Part shown: piece after piece, positions 8,844 through 17,323 of the stretch
Layout of the letters: every line of letters starts with the position of its first letter
How positions within the stretch are numbered: the stretch's first letter is position 1
Source: Sorangium cellulosum
GTDB taxonomy: Bacteria > Myxococcota_A > Polyangia > Polyangiales > Polyangiaceae
Length of the DNA: 64,000 bases
Direction of reading: 5' to 3'
Assembly (NCBI RefSeq): GCF_002950945.1
Contig: NZ_CP012673.1
Span: 8,074,501 to 8,138,500, forward strand
Notes under the pieces: model-generated
What the model saw: the letters and a program-made list of their open reading frames with translations, nothing else
The model's database searches: none
What the model was told of the DNA's origin: nothing
Translations under genes and position numbers: made by a program

Positions 8844-9086
8844 GTGACAACGGATCGCGACGCCTCGGGAGGCATGGCCCCAACCCCGGCCCAACCGGCG
8901 AGCGTCAAACTCGGCGAGCTCGCGATGGTCGATCCCTCGCCTCGGGCGGCCTTGGATGCCTCGCTCGCCGGCGCACTGAGCCGCGCCGTCGCCCTCGGGG
9001 ATGGAGAGGCGGCCCGGGTGGTTCACGAGGCCATCGGCCGGCTGCTCGGCCTAGAACCGGAGGTGCGAGCAAGCTCGCGCCGATAG
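8844..9086 (+). CDS. Small protein of unknown function at left end of insertion
   Basis: About 80 residues from a GTG (or 70 from an ATG at 8874). The C-terminal half (AALDASLAGALSRAVALGDGEAARVVHEAIGRLLG) has regular helix-forming periodicity and looks like real coding sequence. No domain is recognised. It lies within 60 bases of the insertion edge, so it might be a remnant of a longer gene brought with the element. The 390 bases after it contain only the promoter described for the toxin operon. Confidence 0.4.
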   Translation: MTTDRDASGGMAPTPAQPASVKLGELAMVDPSPRAALDASLAGALSRAVALGDGEAARVVHEAIGRLLGLEPEVRASSRR

Positions 9087-9371
9087 CAGGGCCCCATGCC
9101 GCTCCCGGGCACGGGTACGACGGAGCGGGCCGCGCCGCTCCGCATCGTGATGAACTCGACGTGCTGCTCTTGGTGAACGGCTCCGGTCCGTCCATCTAAC
9201 AGTCCTGCTTGAGTCCGCCGCTCCCCGTGGGGGCCCTGACACCCGCCGGTCTGGCCACCGTGCGGGCCTCGCGGTCTCTGCGGCTCGTTCCATACCGCGT
9301 CCTGATTGTGGACGCGATGAGGGACTCCGTCCAACAGGCTCACGTCGTCCTCAAACCAGCTACCCCCCTTG

Positions 9372-9401
9372 TTGACATAACCCCTGGCGCGCCGCTAACA
9401 T
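9372..9401 (+). promoter_or_regulatory. Candidate sigma70-type promoter of the toxin operon
   Basis: A perfect TTGACA (9372-9377) is followed after 18 bases by TAACAT (9396-9401), which matches four of six positions of TATAAT. Transcription would start near 9408, about 70 bases before the first gene of the toxin operon. An intact consensus -35 is uncommon in this GC-rich sequence, which supports a self-contained promoter carried with the insertion. Confidence 0.55.
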
Positions 9402-9476
9402 GAGCTGGCAGCGGGTACTGGCGACTGCATTCGCCGATGAGGATCTGGCGGCGGCGAGCGAGGTTGAACTGTAATC

Positions 9477-9845
9477 ATGCGAGTTTCCTCAGCTCAGTTG
9501 GCTGCCCTCAAATCCGCTTGCGCCTCCGATGACGACCGGGCTGTGGCCGAGATCTTCCGCAGGCGCCATGCCGCAGAGGTTGAGCAGCTGGATCGGGCCG
9601 GGCTCGAAGAGGCCGTACGCGCGGCGCGGCTCCAGGCCACGGCCCTTGGCATCAAGGATCCGCAATTGCGCGCGCGCTTCATGTTCCTTGGGACGGTGCG
9701 CTTTCCGCGGTTCTGGGAAAATCCGGCCATCGCCAAGCTTCTCTCCGCTCGCACCGGAACACCGGAAGCCCGCTTCAACGATGCGTGCGCCTTCATCCGA
9801 ATCATGGCTATCCGCGCAGGCATGGGCGACAGGATATGGTGGTAA
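9477..9845 (+). CDS. Small partner protein upstream of Tox-REase-5 toxin
   Basis: 122-residue mostly helical, charged protein (AEIFRRRHAAEVEQLDRAGLEEAVRAARLQ). It is the first gene of a three-gene set; its stop is one base before the toxin start, so the two are almost certainly co-translated. No family is recognised. Genes in this position before polymorphic toxins often encode chaperones or adaptors that load the effector, and that role is inferred here from position only. The ATG start has modest upstream purine content, and the promoter at 9372 serves it. Confidence 0.6.
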   Translation: MRVSSAQLAALKSACASDDDRAVAEIFRRRHAAEVEQLDRAGLEEAVRAARLQATALGIKDPQLRARFMFLGTVRFPRFWENPAIAKLLSARTGTPEARFNDACAFIRIMAIRAGMGDRIWW

Positions 9846-9846
9846 A

Positions 9847-10638
9847 GTGACGCACATCAACGAAATGCTTGCACCAATTTTCTTTCGGCCGCGGCTACGG
9901 CCGCAGCTGCTCCCGCTCCCACTGCCGCGGCGACCGCCGCCGCAGCAGCCGGCGCCTTCGCAACTGCCGCCTCCGCGACTGCCGCCTCCGCCTCCGCCTC
10001 CGCCGCTGCCGTCTTCCGGCGCTCCGGACGCCCCTACTGGCGGCCCCGCCGGCGCCCCAGATGCCACCGCCCTCCCCCTCACCTCCTCACCTATCGCAGA
10101 TGCCAAGACCGAGGCCGAGATCCTATCGCACGCGGGGACGGACACCTGTGCGACCTGCAAAAACTGCATTGCCCTCGCCAACGGCTATCCTAAGTGGAGA
10201 GGTTACAGCCCCGACAGGGACAACCAACGCGACGGGTACGAATACCAGCATTTTATTGTATCTTGGATGCTCCATGAACCGGAGCGCGGACGGATTCAAG
10301 AATGGGAATTCAAGGTCTGGTTTGACGGGATCCAGCCTTCAATTTGTCAACTGATCGAGGCAAAGTACGGCTACGACAACTTCTTCGAACTTGATAAGGG
10401 GAGATCTGACGGTCGTTTTCGTCCTCAGGGGTGGGCCATTACGGCGATTGAAGATACAAAAAGGGAGGCCCGAAATCAGCTCAAGGTCGTCCGACCCCTT
10501 TATCCCGAAGTAAAGTTACTGTGGGTGTTTAGTCGTCAAATTCTATACTATTACATGATTGACTACTTCTACCAGGACGGCTTGAGCCCGCCGATTGCAA
10601 CCCTCATCGTGCCCTACCAAGCAACAGGTCGCAAGTGA
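9847..10638 (+). CDS. Tox-REase-5 domain toxin
   Basis: 263-residue toxin. A Pro-rich N-terminal region (about residues 15-60, with a run of prolines) is followed by a CATCKNC cysteine motif (Cys101, 104, 107) and then a Tox-REase-5 nuclease domain with YEYQHFIV, FDG (Asp160) and EAK (Glu171, Lys173), the restriction-endonuclease-fold catalytic pattern. Such toxins cut nucleic acids in competing cells, often delivered by type VI secretion. The start is GTG one base after the previous stop; an in-frame ATG at 9868 is an alternative. No delivery domain (VgrG, PAAR, RHS) is fused. The stop overlaps the immunity gene (GTGA). Lower GC suggests acquisition. Confidence 0.85.
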   Translation: MTHINEMLAPIFFRPRLRPQLLPLPLPRRPPPQQPAPSQLPPPRLPPPPPPPPLPSSGAPDAPTGGPAGAPDATALPLTSSPIADAKTEAEILSHAGTDTCATCKNCIALANGYPKWRGYSPDRDNQRDGYEYQHFIVSWMLHEPERGRIQEWEFKVWFDGIQPSICQLIEAKYGYDNFFELDKGRSDGRFRPQGWAITAIEDTKREARNQLKVVRPLYPEVKLLWVFSRQILYYYMIDYFYQDGLSPPIATLIVPYQATGRK

Positions 10639-11342
10639 CGCCTATCGATCTTAACCTAGTTAGTTACCTGCCCAGGTTCCGAGAGGGGTTCGATGTGGGG
10701 GCGGAACGCTTCCTAGCCCTTCTGCAAATCCTCGGTGCGCTGCCACCACTTACGCAGGGCTGGCGCGTGCTGGACCCCACGAGTGGATACTACCTCACGC
10801 TCTGGGAGCAGCGCGCGGCCTTTCTGGAGTTCAGTCGCGCGATCAACGCCGTTTCCGACGACTATTACATCTTCGCATCCGCGGCAACCGATCCACGTAT
10901 CTACGATGTGTTCCTCAGGTGGAACAGGCCCGAAGCCTTTGTTGACTTGCTCTCACTTGACCTCTGGTTTGCCCCTGGCGGACCTGAGAGCCTAGAAGCG
11001 ATGATGCGCCGCGTGATCGCTGCGGTGGTGGCCTGGGAGCGGCCTCAACATCTGGCGATCATGCCGACCGCCTACCGGCGTGACCATCACCCCTTCGACC
11101 GGACGCGCACTGGCATCGGCTGGATGGGCTGGCTGCCGTTTGCCCTAGCACCCGGCGACGTGCCTGAGGCAGAACTGGTGGAGCCACTCTACGGAGGCAC
11201 ACTCGTCGCCTCGCAGCGCGAGTTCTGGCAGACGGATGATGCTGCCGCCGTGGCCCGCGCTCAGGATCTCGACCTGCGGCTTAACCTCATCGGCGTGCTA
11301 CCGACGATACTGGAACTGCGTCGCGGCGACTGGGGTCGCTGA
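10635..11342 (+). CDS. Imm52-like immunity protein
   Basis: 235-residue protein starting at a GTG that overlaps the toxin stop. Its sequence (SGYYLTLWEQRAAFLEFSRAIN, then the region from DYYIFASAATDPRIYDVF) fits the Imm52 family, the known immunity partner of Tox-REase-5 nucleases. It would bind and block the toxin in the producing cell. Overlapping translation guarantees co-production, as expected for a toxin-immunity pair. No signal peptide is seen, so it is cytoplasmic, in line with a cytoplasmic nuclease target. It ends 40 bases before the right edge of the insertion. Confidence 0.8.
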   Translation: MTPIDLNLVSYLPRFREGFDVGAERFLALLQILGALPPLTQGWRVLDPTSGYYLTLWEQRAAFLEFSRAINAVSDDYYIFASAATDPRIYDVFLRWNRPEAFVDLLSLDLWFAPGGPESLEAMMRRVIAAVVAWERPQHLAIMPTAYRRDHHPFDRTRTGIGWMGWLPFALAPGDVPEAELVEPLYGGTLVASQREFWQTDDAAAVARAQDLDLRLNLIGVLPTILELRRGDWGR

Positions 11343-11382
11343 TCGCTCGCGCTCGTCACGGTGCACAGCTCGGTGTAGATGA

Positions 11383-11426
11383 TCGCGGAACATCTCGATG
11401 AGGCCGTTGTGCTCGAGCGTCGGCAT
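11383..11426 (-). pseudogene. Displaced 5' end of Rpn-like copy 1
   Basis: These 44 bases encode MPTLEHNGLIEMFR, the first 14 residues of the Rpn-like protein (copy 2 begins MPTLEHNGLVEMFR). They are the missing start of the gene at 7904-8783, separated from it by the 2.6-kb insertion. The 6-base flank TCGCGG is shared with the left junction. Homology to unit 2 ends a few bases past the start codon, at 11429; the next 85 bases to 11514 match nothing in the window. Confidence 0.72.
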
Positions 11427-11584
11427 GGGCGGCAAGCGACCTGCCGTGACGCGCGACGGCCAGAGCGGGCGCGTCATCCCCGAATCAGGTGCTTCGCCGC
11501 GGCATTTTCTGGAGAGATTGGTGGGATGTGCCGGGGTGACCGCGTTCAGCGCCGTCGGGCCGAGCTATGGGCCCGGGCTTTCGC

Positions 11585-11941
11585 TCACTGCTTGTAGGGG
11601 GCAACCGTGGTGCGTCGCGATCGCCGGCGTGCTCGGAGGCCGGAAGCGACCAGGAGCGACGCTGCAAGAGCGAACGCTGCGTCGCGCGCGCCGCCGGGCG
11701 CCAGCGCGCACGCGACGCCGGAGGCAACCTCCGAGGTGGGCGGCGTCGCCCCGCCGCCGCCCGCGCCGGAGCCCTCGCCGCCTGCGCCGCCGGTGTTGTC
11801 GCAGGCGTCGCCGGCGCCACCGTCGTCGGCCTGGTCGGGGTCCGCCACGAGAGGGCAGCCGTCGTCGGCATCGGCGATGCCGTCATTGTCCGCGTCGTCG
11901 TCGCAGGCGTCGCCGAGTCCGTCGCCGTCGCCATCGTCGCA
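11585..11941 (-). pseudogene. C-terminal fragment of a TSP3-repeat / MYXO-CTERM-like protein, copy 2
   Basis: Second copy of the tail fragment: Asp-rich TSP3 calcium repeats, a Gly-rich linker, a hydrophobic stretch and an Arg-rich end closing at a TGA (11587-11585). Differences from copy 1 include [11 protein letters not shown] in place of DDDDGGACDN. There is no start codon or upstream exported domain, so only the sorting tail of an ancestral protein is carried within the repeat unit. It lies downstream of the Rpn-like gene on the same strand. Confidence 0.6.
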
Positions 11942-12057
11942 GGCAGAGGGTCGCGCAGCTCGGCCCCTGGGTCGAGCAGGACATCGGCCGCCTCTCGCGA
12001 ACGATCAAGGGCTTCCCGGCACCTCGCACCTCGCTTCCGCAGCCCCCGTGGGGCGCA

Positions 12058-12951
12058 TCAGGAGAGCACGTCGGCGGCGGTCTTCGCTCCGAGGACGTTG
12101 TCGATCCACCGCTCGAGGGTCACGGTGTCGTCGCACGCTCGGATGCGGGCGCGCTCGTCCTCCGTGAGGGGGATCCCAGCCCGGGCGACCAGCCGCAGCA
12201 ACGCCTCGCGCAGGCCCTTGAGCTCGCCCTCCCGGAAACCCTTGAGCTCGCCCATTTCGATGAGCTTCTGGGCGAACGGGGGGAAAGTCGCCTTGCCTTC
12301 GCTCTGCCGCTCCATGACCAGCGCCTCCAGAGCCCGCCGCATGGGCTCGCGCAGCACGTTCCAGATGATCTGAAAGTACACCGCCGCGTGCTCGTGGTCG
12401 AGACGACCGAGCGCCTCGAACGCCGCCTCCAGCACGGCGAGCCCCTCCGGGCCGTTGCCGTGCGCCATCGCGGAGAGGATCGAGAGCTCGACCTCCTTCT
12501 CCGCCACCGCCGGATCCGTCACCACGGGCAGGGTCGCAGGGCCGAGCACGAACGGCTGGATGACGCCGCGGCCCAGGCCGAGGTCGATCTTTTCCGCCGC
12601 CCAGGCGGCTATCTCGGCGTCGATCGCGATGACCAGGACGACCGTCGGGCTCTCCCGCTCGGCCCTGGCCACCGTGATGTACACCGGCCACGAGAACTTC
12701 TTGCGCGGCGCCATGTCGCGCTGCGCTTCGAGCACGATCGAGAGCACGACGGCTTCGCTGGCGTCGTGGAGCTCGAGCACCAGGTCCGCACGAAACTCCA
12801 CCGGGATCAGCTGATCGAGCGAGGAGTCGGCGACCCGGACACCGGCGTACGCGGGGACGTCGACGTGGAAGAGCAACGCGAGGAGGTGGGGCGCGAGGGC
12901 GGGGTTCTCGCGGAACATCTCGACGAGGCCGTTGTGCTCGAGCGTCGGCAT
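12058..12951 (-). CDS. Rpn-like PD-(D/E)XK family protein, intact copy
   Basis: 297 residues from the ATG at 12951; the upstream extension of the frame overlaps another gene and is not conserved between the repeat copies. The core has FRADLVLEL (Asp56) and LEAQRDMAPRKKF (Glu75, Gln77, Lys84/85), a D...ExQ...K pattern typical of PD-(D/E)XK nucleases of the Rpn or transposase-like kind. The C-terminus has GELKGFREGELKGLRE repeats likely to form a helical rod, a hallmark of Rpn relatives. Rpn proteins nick DNA and raise recombination; the true role of this lineage in myxobacteria is not known. The family is present three times in the first 13 kb. Confidence 0.75.
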   Translation of the reverse strand: MPTLEHNGLVEMFRENPALAPHLLALLFHVDVPAYAGVRVADSSLDQLIPVEFRADLVLELHDASEAVVLSIVLEAQRDMAPRKKFSWPVYITVARAERESPTVVLVIAIDAEIAAWAAEKIDLGLGRGVIQPFVLGPATLPVVTDPAVAEKEVELSILSAMAHGNGPEGLAVLEAAFEALGRLDHEHAAVYFQIIWNVLREPMRRALEALVMERQSEGKATFPPFAQKLIEMGELKGFREGELKGLREALLRLVARAGIPLTEDERARIRACDDTVTLERWIDNVLGAKTAADVLS

Positions 12952-13013
12952 GGGAGTGTATCGAAGCGTAGTTGTCGGCCCCGTCAGGGCGCCGTCGAGA
13001 AGCCCGTCGCCCG

Positions 13014-13508
13014 CTACTGCGCCCGCCGGAGCGTGGCGATGCCCTTCCAGGGCGGCGTCTGCGCGTACACGATGAGCTCTCCCTGGCTCGAGAACTCGCA
13101 CAGCGCCTCGTAGGCAATCCCCGCCTCGTCGTAGGAGATCAGCTTGAAGCGATCCCACACGGGGTCGCGGATCTCGTAGGCGCGGTCGACGTGGAGGCCG
13201 GGCGAATCCGCGAGGATGCGCTGCCCGTCGAAGCGGACGATCAGGTGCGTGTACTGGAACTCGAGCATCGACGCGAGCATCGGCTCGAGCGGGACCTCCG
13301 GCTCGAAGCGGACGAGCCGGAAGCTGCCGCGCAGGCGCGCGTCGATCGACGCGATCGCGGTGGCCGCGTCGGGCCCCTGGGCGGCGCTCCCGCCGCAGCC
13401 GGCGGCCTGCGCGGCGAGGGCGGCCGCGCAGGCGACGGCGAGGAGGAGGCGGGAGGCGCGGAGGGCCCCGGAGGGACGCAGGGAGGGACGGCTCGCCGGG
13501 GGCAACAT
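13014..13508 (-). CDS. Putative lipoprotein
   Basis: 164 residues from the ATG at 13508. An Arg-containing N-terminus is followed by a long Ala-rich hydrophobic run and a lipobox (AQAAGC), then about 125 residues with no recognised domain (FRLVRFEPEVPLEPMLAS, AYEIRDPVWDRFKLISYDE). The compact mature domain looks like a small beta-rich binding protein. The frame is open further upstream but that part lacks signal-peptide character. It ends about 60 bases from the intact repeat unit, in the same orientation as the Rpn-like gene, and stands alone otherwise. Confidence 0.65.
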   Translation of the reverse strand: MLPPASRPSLRPSGALRASRLLLAVACAAALAAQAAGCGGSAAQGPDAATAIASIDARLRGSFRLVRFEPEVPLEPMLASMLEFQYTHLIVRFDGQRILADSPGLHVDRAYEIRDPVWDRFKLISYDEAGIAYEALCEFSSQGELIVYAQTPPWKGIATLRRAQ

Positions 13509-13876
13509 GGGGCGGAGCTTAGGGCGGGCAGGCGAGCCGCGCAAAACGAAGCAGGAGCGCGCGGCCGGGGCGAAAATCCGAACATTTCGCCTTCCGCTTC
13601 GCCCGCGTCGTTCCGCCTCGCTCACCTCACCCGCCGCCTTCCGCCTCACCCGCCTCGCTCACCTCACCCACCTCGCGACCCACCTCCGCGCGCCGCGCCG
13701 CCCTGCGGCATCAACCCGATCGACGCGCCGCCCAGGCCATCGGCAGGCCACGCGCTCCTTGCGTGGATCTCGCGCGTTCCACACAATCAACCGAGCGAGC
13801 CGGCCAGCACTCGACGCCTCGGCCGGAAGGCGCCGCGCGCCCTGAGCGCGGCGGGCGCGCTCGCCGAGGGGGAGCC

Positions 13877-14620
13877 ATGACCGATGTCCTGCGAGGCACC
13901 GATTTCGTCGCACGCCTCCCCGAGCGCGCCGGCCGCGCGCGCGAGGACGCCATCATCGAGGCGGTGAAGGCCGGCCACCTGGCGCCGATCTGCTGGGTCC
14001 CGGTGCACAGCGAGCACGGCGGCCGCCGCGCCACCTTCTTCGTGAGCGCCGACGCGCTCCGGATCGGCGACCCGCAGGACTCCGTCCGCATCAACGCCAC
14101 CGCGCGGACGACCCAGCAGATCGCGGATCTGCTCGAGTGCGCCATGCCGACGACGCGGATCTGCGACCTCGTCTGGGAGCAGGCCAGCGTGCGCATCAAG
14201 CCGTGCATCGGCGCCCCGGACCCGACCATGGCGAGCACCGCCCGCATGCTGGAGCACCACCGCCGCGTCGAGGAGCGCATCGCGGGCCGGACGGGGCTCA
14301 TCGAGAACGTGGGCAAACACTGGGTGCTCACCAATCGCCTCGCCGGGAGCCGCGACCGGGCCGCCAACTACGGCTGGTACGACCAGGGCGCCGCGCACAG
14401 GCACGGCGCGCACGCCCTGTGGCAGCCGCTCGGGCTCGCGCACGACCTCGACCACGTGGACTACTCGCAGGTGGTCCGGCTCGTGCGACGGCGGTGCCTG
14501 ATCGACGACGCCGAGCGCGATCTGTTCGAGGTGTTGACCGACCCGGCGCTCGCTCGCCTCGCTTCCTCCGAGGGCCCCCTGCGCGTGCTCCGGCAGCCCG
14601 GGGTGCCGGAAGGGGCGTGA
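13877..14620 (+). CDS. Conserved protein of unknown function
   Basis: 247 residues from an ATG preceded by GGGGGAG at good distance. No domain is named with confidence. Visible features are a basic/acidic N-terminal helix, a central segment rich in short hydrophobic strands (PICWVPVHSEHGGRRATFF), and a conserved-looking C-terminal block with NYGWYDQGAA, WQPLGLAHDLDHVDYSQ and GPLRVLRQPGV. The aromatic and His-rich block (His near HVDYSQ) suggests a catalytic or metal-binding site. No signal peptide. It is convergent with the MerR gene, with only about 35 bases between stops. Confidence 0.6.
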   Translation: MTDVLRGTDFVARLPERAGRAREDAIIEAVKAGHLAPICWVPVHSEHGGRRATFFVSADALRIGDPQDSVRINATARTTQQIADLLECAMPTTRICDLVWEQASVRIKPCIGAPDPTMASTARMLEHHRRVEERIAGRTGLIENVGKHWVLTNRLAGSRDRAANYGWYDQGAAHRHGAHALWQPLGLAHDLDHVDYSQVVRLVRRRCLIDDAERDLFEVLTDPALARLASSEGPLRVLRQPGVPEGA

Positions 14621-14656
14621 GCGCTCACCGCCCCTGCCCGGCCGCGCGCCGCGCCG

Positions 14657-15142
14657 TCACGACGCGCGCTTGCGCTCGCTGTCCCGCTCGAGCTCCCGGT
14701 AGTACTCCACCTTCCGCTCGATGATCGCGAGGTGCGCCTGCTGCTCGGCGAGCTTCGCGGCCACGTCGTCCCGGTGCGCCTCGAGCAGCGCGCGCCGCTC
14801 GGCGAGCGTGCCCTCGCCGCGCCGCACGAGCGCCGCGTAGGCGAGCATGCGGCGGATCGGCATGCCCGTCGCCTGGAGCTTGCGGAGGAACTCGACCCAC
14901 CGCACGTCCTCCGGGCCGTAGCGGCGATGGCCGCTGCGCGCCCGCGACACGGACCGGATCAGCCCGATCCGCTCGTAGTAGCGCAGGGTGTGCGCGCTCG
15001 TCCCGGTCGCGGCGGCGACCTCCGCGATGGTCAGCCCGCCGCGCGTCTCCGAGCGCGGCCCGCCGTTCGCCTCGGCGCGCGGCCCGCCGCTCGCCTCCGA
15101 CCCCGATCCGCCAGCGCGCGATCTCCCGGCCACGGCGCTCAC
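14657..15142 (-). CDS. MerR-family transcriptional regulator
   Basis: 161-residue regulator. After a Gly/Arg-rich N-terminal tail of about 35 residues comes the MerR winged-helix domain ([26 protein letters not shown] ... [20 protein letters not shown]), then a dimerisation coiled coil ([33 protein letters not shown]). There are no metal-binding cysteines, so it is more like redox or drug-sensing MerR proteins. The GTG start overlaps the stop of the aldo/keto reductase gene, so the regulator is translated with it and probably controls it in response to a carbonyl or electrophile. This regulatory link is inferred from the overlap. Confidence 0.85.
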   Translation of the reverse strand: MSAVAGRSRAGGSGSEASGGPRAEANGGPRSETRGGLTIAEVAAATGTSAHTLRYYERIGLIRSVSRARSGHRRYGPEDVRWVEFLRKLQATGMPIRRMLAYAALVRRGEGTLAERRALLEAHRDDVAAKLAEQQAHLAIIERKVEYYRELERDSERKRAS

Positions 15143-16122
15143 CGGTTCACGAGCTGCATGCCGGTCTCGGGGTAACGCGACCCGGCGGCCGCGCCCTTCG
15201 GCATCACCTCGTCGAGGCGCCGCAGGTCGCTCTCGGAGAGCGCGATCGCCTCCGCGGCGACGTTCTCCTCGAGGTAGCTCCTGCGCTTCGTGCCGGGGAT
15301 CGGCACGATGTGGTCCCCCTGCGCCAGCACCCAGGCGAGCGCGAGCTGCGACGCCTTCACGCCCTTCTCCTTCGCGATCGCCTCGACCTTCGCGACCAGG
15401 TCGAGGTTCTTCTGGAAGTTCTCGCCCTGGAAGCGCGGCGAGATGCGGCGGTAATCGTCCGGCGCGAGGTCCTCGAAGCGCTTGATCTGCCCCGTCAGGA
15501 AGCCGCGGCCGAGGGGGCTGTACGCGAGGAAGCCGATGCCGAGCTCCCGGCACGTCGCGAGCACGTCGTCCTCCGGATCGCGCGACCAGAGCGAATACTC
15601 GGTCTGCACCGACGCGAGCGGGTGCACCACGTGGGCGCGCCGGAGCGTCTCCGCGCCCGCCTCGGAGAGCCCGATCGCGCGCGCCTTGCCGGCCTTCACG
15701 AGCTCCGCCATGGCGCCGACGCTCTCCTCGATGGGCGTCTTCGGATCGACGCGGTGGAGCTGGTACAGATCGATGACGTCGACGCGCAGCCGCTTGAGGC
15801 TCGCGTCGCAGGCCGCGCGGATGTACTCCGGCGTGCCGTTGATGCCGCGGATCGTGGCGTCCTTCGGATCGCGGACGACGCCGCACTTCGTCGCGAGGAC
15901 GACGCTCCCCCGGCGACCCTCGATGGCGCGGCCGACGAGCTCCTCGTTCGTGAAGGGGCCATACATGTCCGCCGTGTCGAGCAGCGTGACGCCGAGCTCG
16001 AGCGCGCGATGGATCGTGGCGATCGACTCGGCCTCGTCCCGGGGGCCGTAGAAATCGCTCATGCCCATGCAGCCGAGACCGAGGGCGGAGACCTGGAGTG
16101 GACCGAGCTTGCGCGTGTGCAT
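15139..16122 (-). CDS. Aldo/keto reductase
   Basis: 327-residue NADPH-dependent aldo/keto reductase of the YajO/AKR13-like kind. It starts at the ATG with AAGGAG nearby; the longer frame is rejected. Family signatures include [40 protein letters not shown] (Asp and Tyr of the catalytic tetrad), VLATKCGV (Lys) and [10 protein letters not shown] (His), then [14 protein letters not shown] for cofactor binding. It reduces aldehydes or ketones with unknown natural substrate. It is the first gene of a two-gene operon with the overlapping MerR regulator. Confidence 0.9.
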   Translation of the reverse strand: MHTRKLGPLQVSALGLGCMGMSDFYGPRDEAESIATIHRALELGVTLLDTADMYGPFTNEELVGRAIEGRRGSVVLATKCGVVRDPKDATIRGINGTPEYIRAACDASLKRLRVDVIDLYQLHRVDPKTPIEESVGAMAELVKAGKARAIGLSEAGAETLRRAHVVHPLASVQTEYSLWSRDPEDDVLATCRELGIGFLAYSPLGRGFLTGQIKRFEDLAPDDYRRISPRFQGENFQKNLDLVAKVEAIAKEKGVKASQLALAWVLAQGDHIVPIPGTKRRSYLEENVAAEAIALSESDLRRLDEVMPKGAAAGSRYPETGMQLVNR

Positions 16123-16269
16123 GATGGGCTCCTTGCCGCGGAGAAGGGCCGCGGCCGTTCGACGCACGACACCCTAGGAGTTAGAGCGCGCTCGAAGTCA
16201 AGGGGGGGCCGGACAGCCGGGGGACGGAGGCGCCGGGCGGCGCGCCATCGCCGGCGCCGAGGCGCAGGC

Positions 16270-17217
16270 TCAGGAGGCGGCGCGGCGCAGCGCCTCGAGG
16301 AGGATCGCGTCGGCGAGCAGGTCCCCGGCGAGCCCGTCGTGATCGCCGCGCTCGATCGCCTCGAAAACAGCGCGGAAGAACTCCGCGAAGCTGTCCGCAG
16401 CGGGGACCTCGACCGTCCGGCGACGATCGCGCTCGAGCACGCCGAGCTGGATGGGGAGATCGGCAGGGGGCGAGAACGCCCGGTCAATGCTCACGACCAC
16501 GTCGGGGCCAAGGACGTCCAGGCGGTTCTGATAGCCGGTGGTCATGCCATAGTGCCCGACCAGCGATCGGCCGCCCGGAAAGCCCATGAGCACGCTGAAC
16601 GACGCGTCGACCTCGCCGGCGCGCTCGACGACGCGGCAAGCGATCGACGCCGGCTCCGCGGAGCCGAACAGGAGGCGCCCGGGGGTGACCGCGTACGGCC
16701 CGAGATCGAGCAGCGATCCGCCGCCGAGCGCGGCGCGGTACCGGTAGTTGTCCGGATGCAGCGGGGGAAAGCTGAACGTCGCCGTGAGCCGGGTGGGCGA
16801 ACGGCCGGCCTCGCTGAAGATCCGGCGGACCTCGCGGTAGAGCGGGTGATACCCGTAGACCGTGGCCTCCGCGAGGCACCGTCCCCGCTGCCGGGCGAGC
16901 CGGACGAGGCGGCGAGACGCCTCGACCGAGAGGCAAGCCGGCTTGTCGACGACGACGTGAAAGCCCCGATCGAGGGCGCCCTCGGCGAGCTCCTCGTGCG
17001 TGGAGTTGACCGTCGACACGTAGACGAGCGCCGCATCGCTGCGCTCGAGGGCCGCGCGGTAATCGTCATAGCGGCGGCCCGTCGCGCCGGGCGGCAGGGC
17101 GACGTCGGCGCCCCGGGACACCGACGCGACGTCGATGTCGCGCACCCCGAGGCGCGCGAGCGCCGGCAGCACCCGCCGCCGCACAAGGCTGGAGTTGCCG
17201 AGGAGCAGGACCTTCAC
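16270..17217 (-). CDS. Gfo/Idh/MocA-family sugar oxidoreductase
   Basis: 315-residue NAD(P)-dependent oxidoreductase with an N-terminal Rossmann start (VLLLGNSSLVRRRVLPAL) and the KPACLS segment that holds the catalytic Lys of the family. At the usual second catalytic position the GGGxLxDxGxH motif reads GGGSLLDLGPYAV, with Tyr in place of His, as in sugar-nucleotide 3-ketoreductases such as KijD10. With rmlA, rmlB and a 3,4-ketoisomerase gene just upstream, it probably reduces a dTDP-3-keto-6-deoxyhexose. It is the last gene of the leftward sugar set, about 105 bases after the isomerase gene. Confidence 0.78.
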   Translation of the reverse strand: MKVLLLGNSSLVRRRVLPALARLGVRDIDVASVSRGADVALPPGATGRRYDDYRAALERSDAALVYVSTVNSTHEELAEGALDRGFHVVVDKPACLSVEASRRLVRLARQRGRCLAEATVYGYHPLYREVRRIFSEAGRSPTRLTATFSFPPLHPDNYRYRAALGGGSLLDLGPYAVTPGRLLFGSAEPASIACRVVERAGEVDASFSVLMGFPGGRSLVGHYGMTTGYQNRLDVLGPDVVVSIDRAFSPPADLPIQLGVLERDRRRTVEVPAADSFAEFFRAVFEAIERGDHDGLAGDLLADAILLEALRRAAS

Positions 17218-17323
17218 CCGGGGCTCTCCCCGGCCGACCCTGGCGCAGGCCGGCCCCGGCCCGGGACGCGCGGGACGTGCGAGACGTCGAGAGAACCGCC
17301 GCGCGGCCTCGTCGCGCTCGAAG

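Larger units (their letters stand above)
8784..11382. mobile_element. 2.6-kb insertion carrying a toxin-immunity module, flanked by 6-bp repeat
   Basis: Comparing the interrupted Rpn-like gene with its intact copy places an insertion exactly here. TCGCGG occurs once in the intact copy but on both sides of this segment (8778-8783 and 11383-11388), as expected for a target-site duplication. No transposase, integrase or clear terminal inverted repeats are visible, so the mechanism is unknown; a non-autonomous element or illegitimate recombination are both possible. The segment holds a small ORF near its left end, a promoter, and a three-gene toxin-immunity operon with lower GC than its surroundings. 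Confidence 0.7.
11515..12953. repeat. Direct repeat unit 2 (intact)
   Basis: This is the uninterrupted copy of the 1.4-kb unit also found at 7360-8783 plus 11383-11429. It contains the intact Rpn-like gene and the TSP3-protein tail, both on the minus strand. The two copies lie in the same orientation, so recombination between them could delete or amplify the toxin-immunity segment in unit 1. Confidence 0.85.

Noticed and set aside
9894-10020. Pro-rich segment at the start of the toxin gene as a separate gene or repeat array
   Set aside because: It is in frame with the toxin and is most simply its linker; simple CCG/CCT-rich DNA accounts for the repetition.
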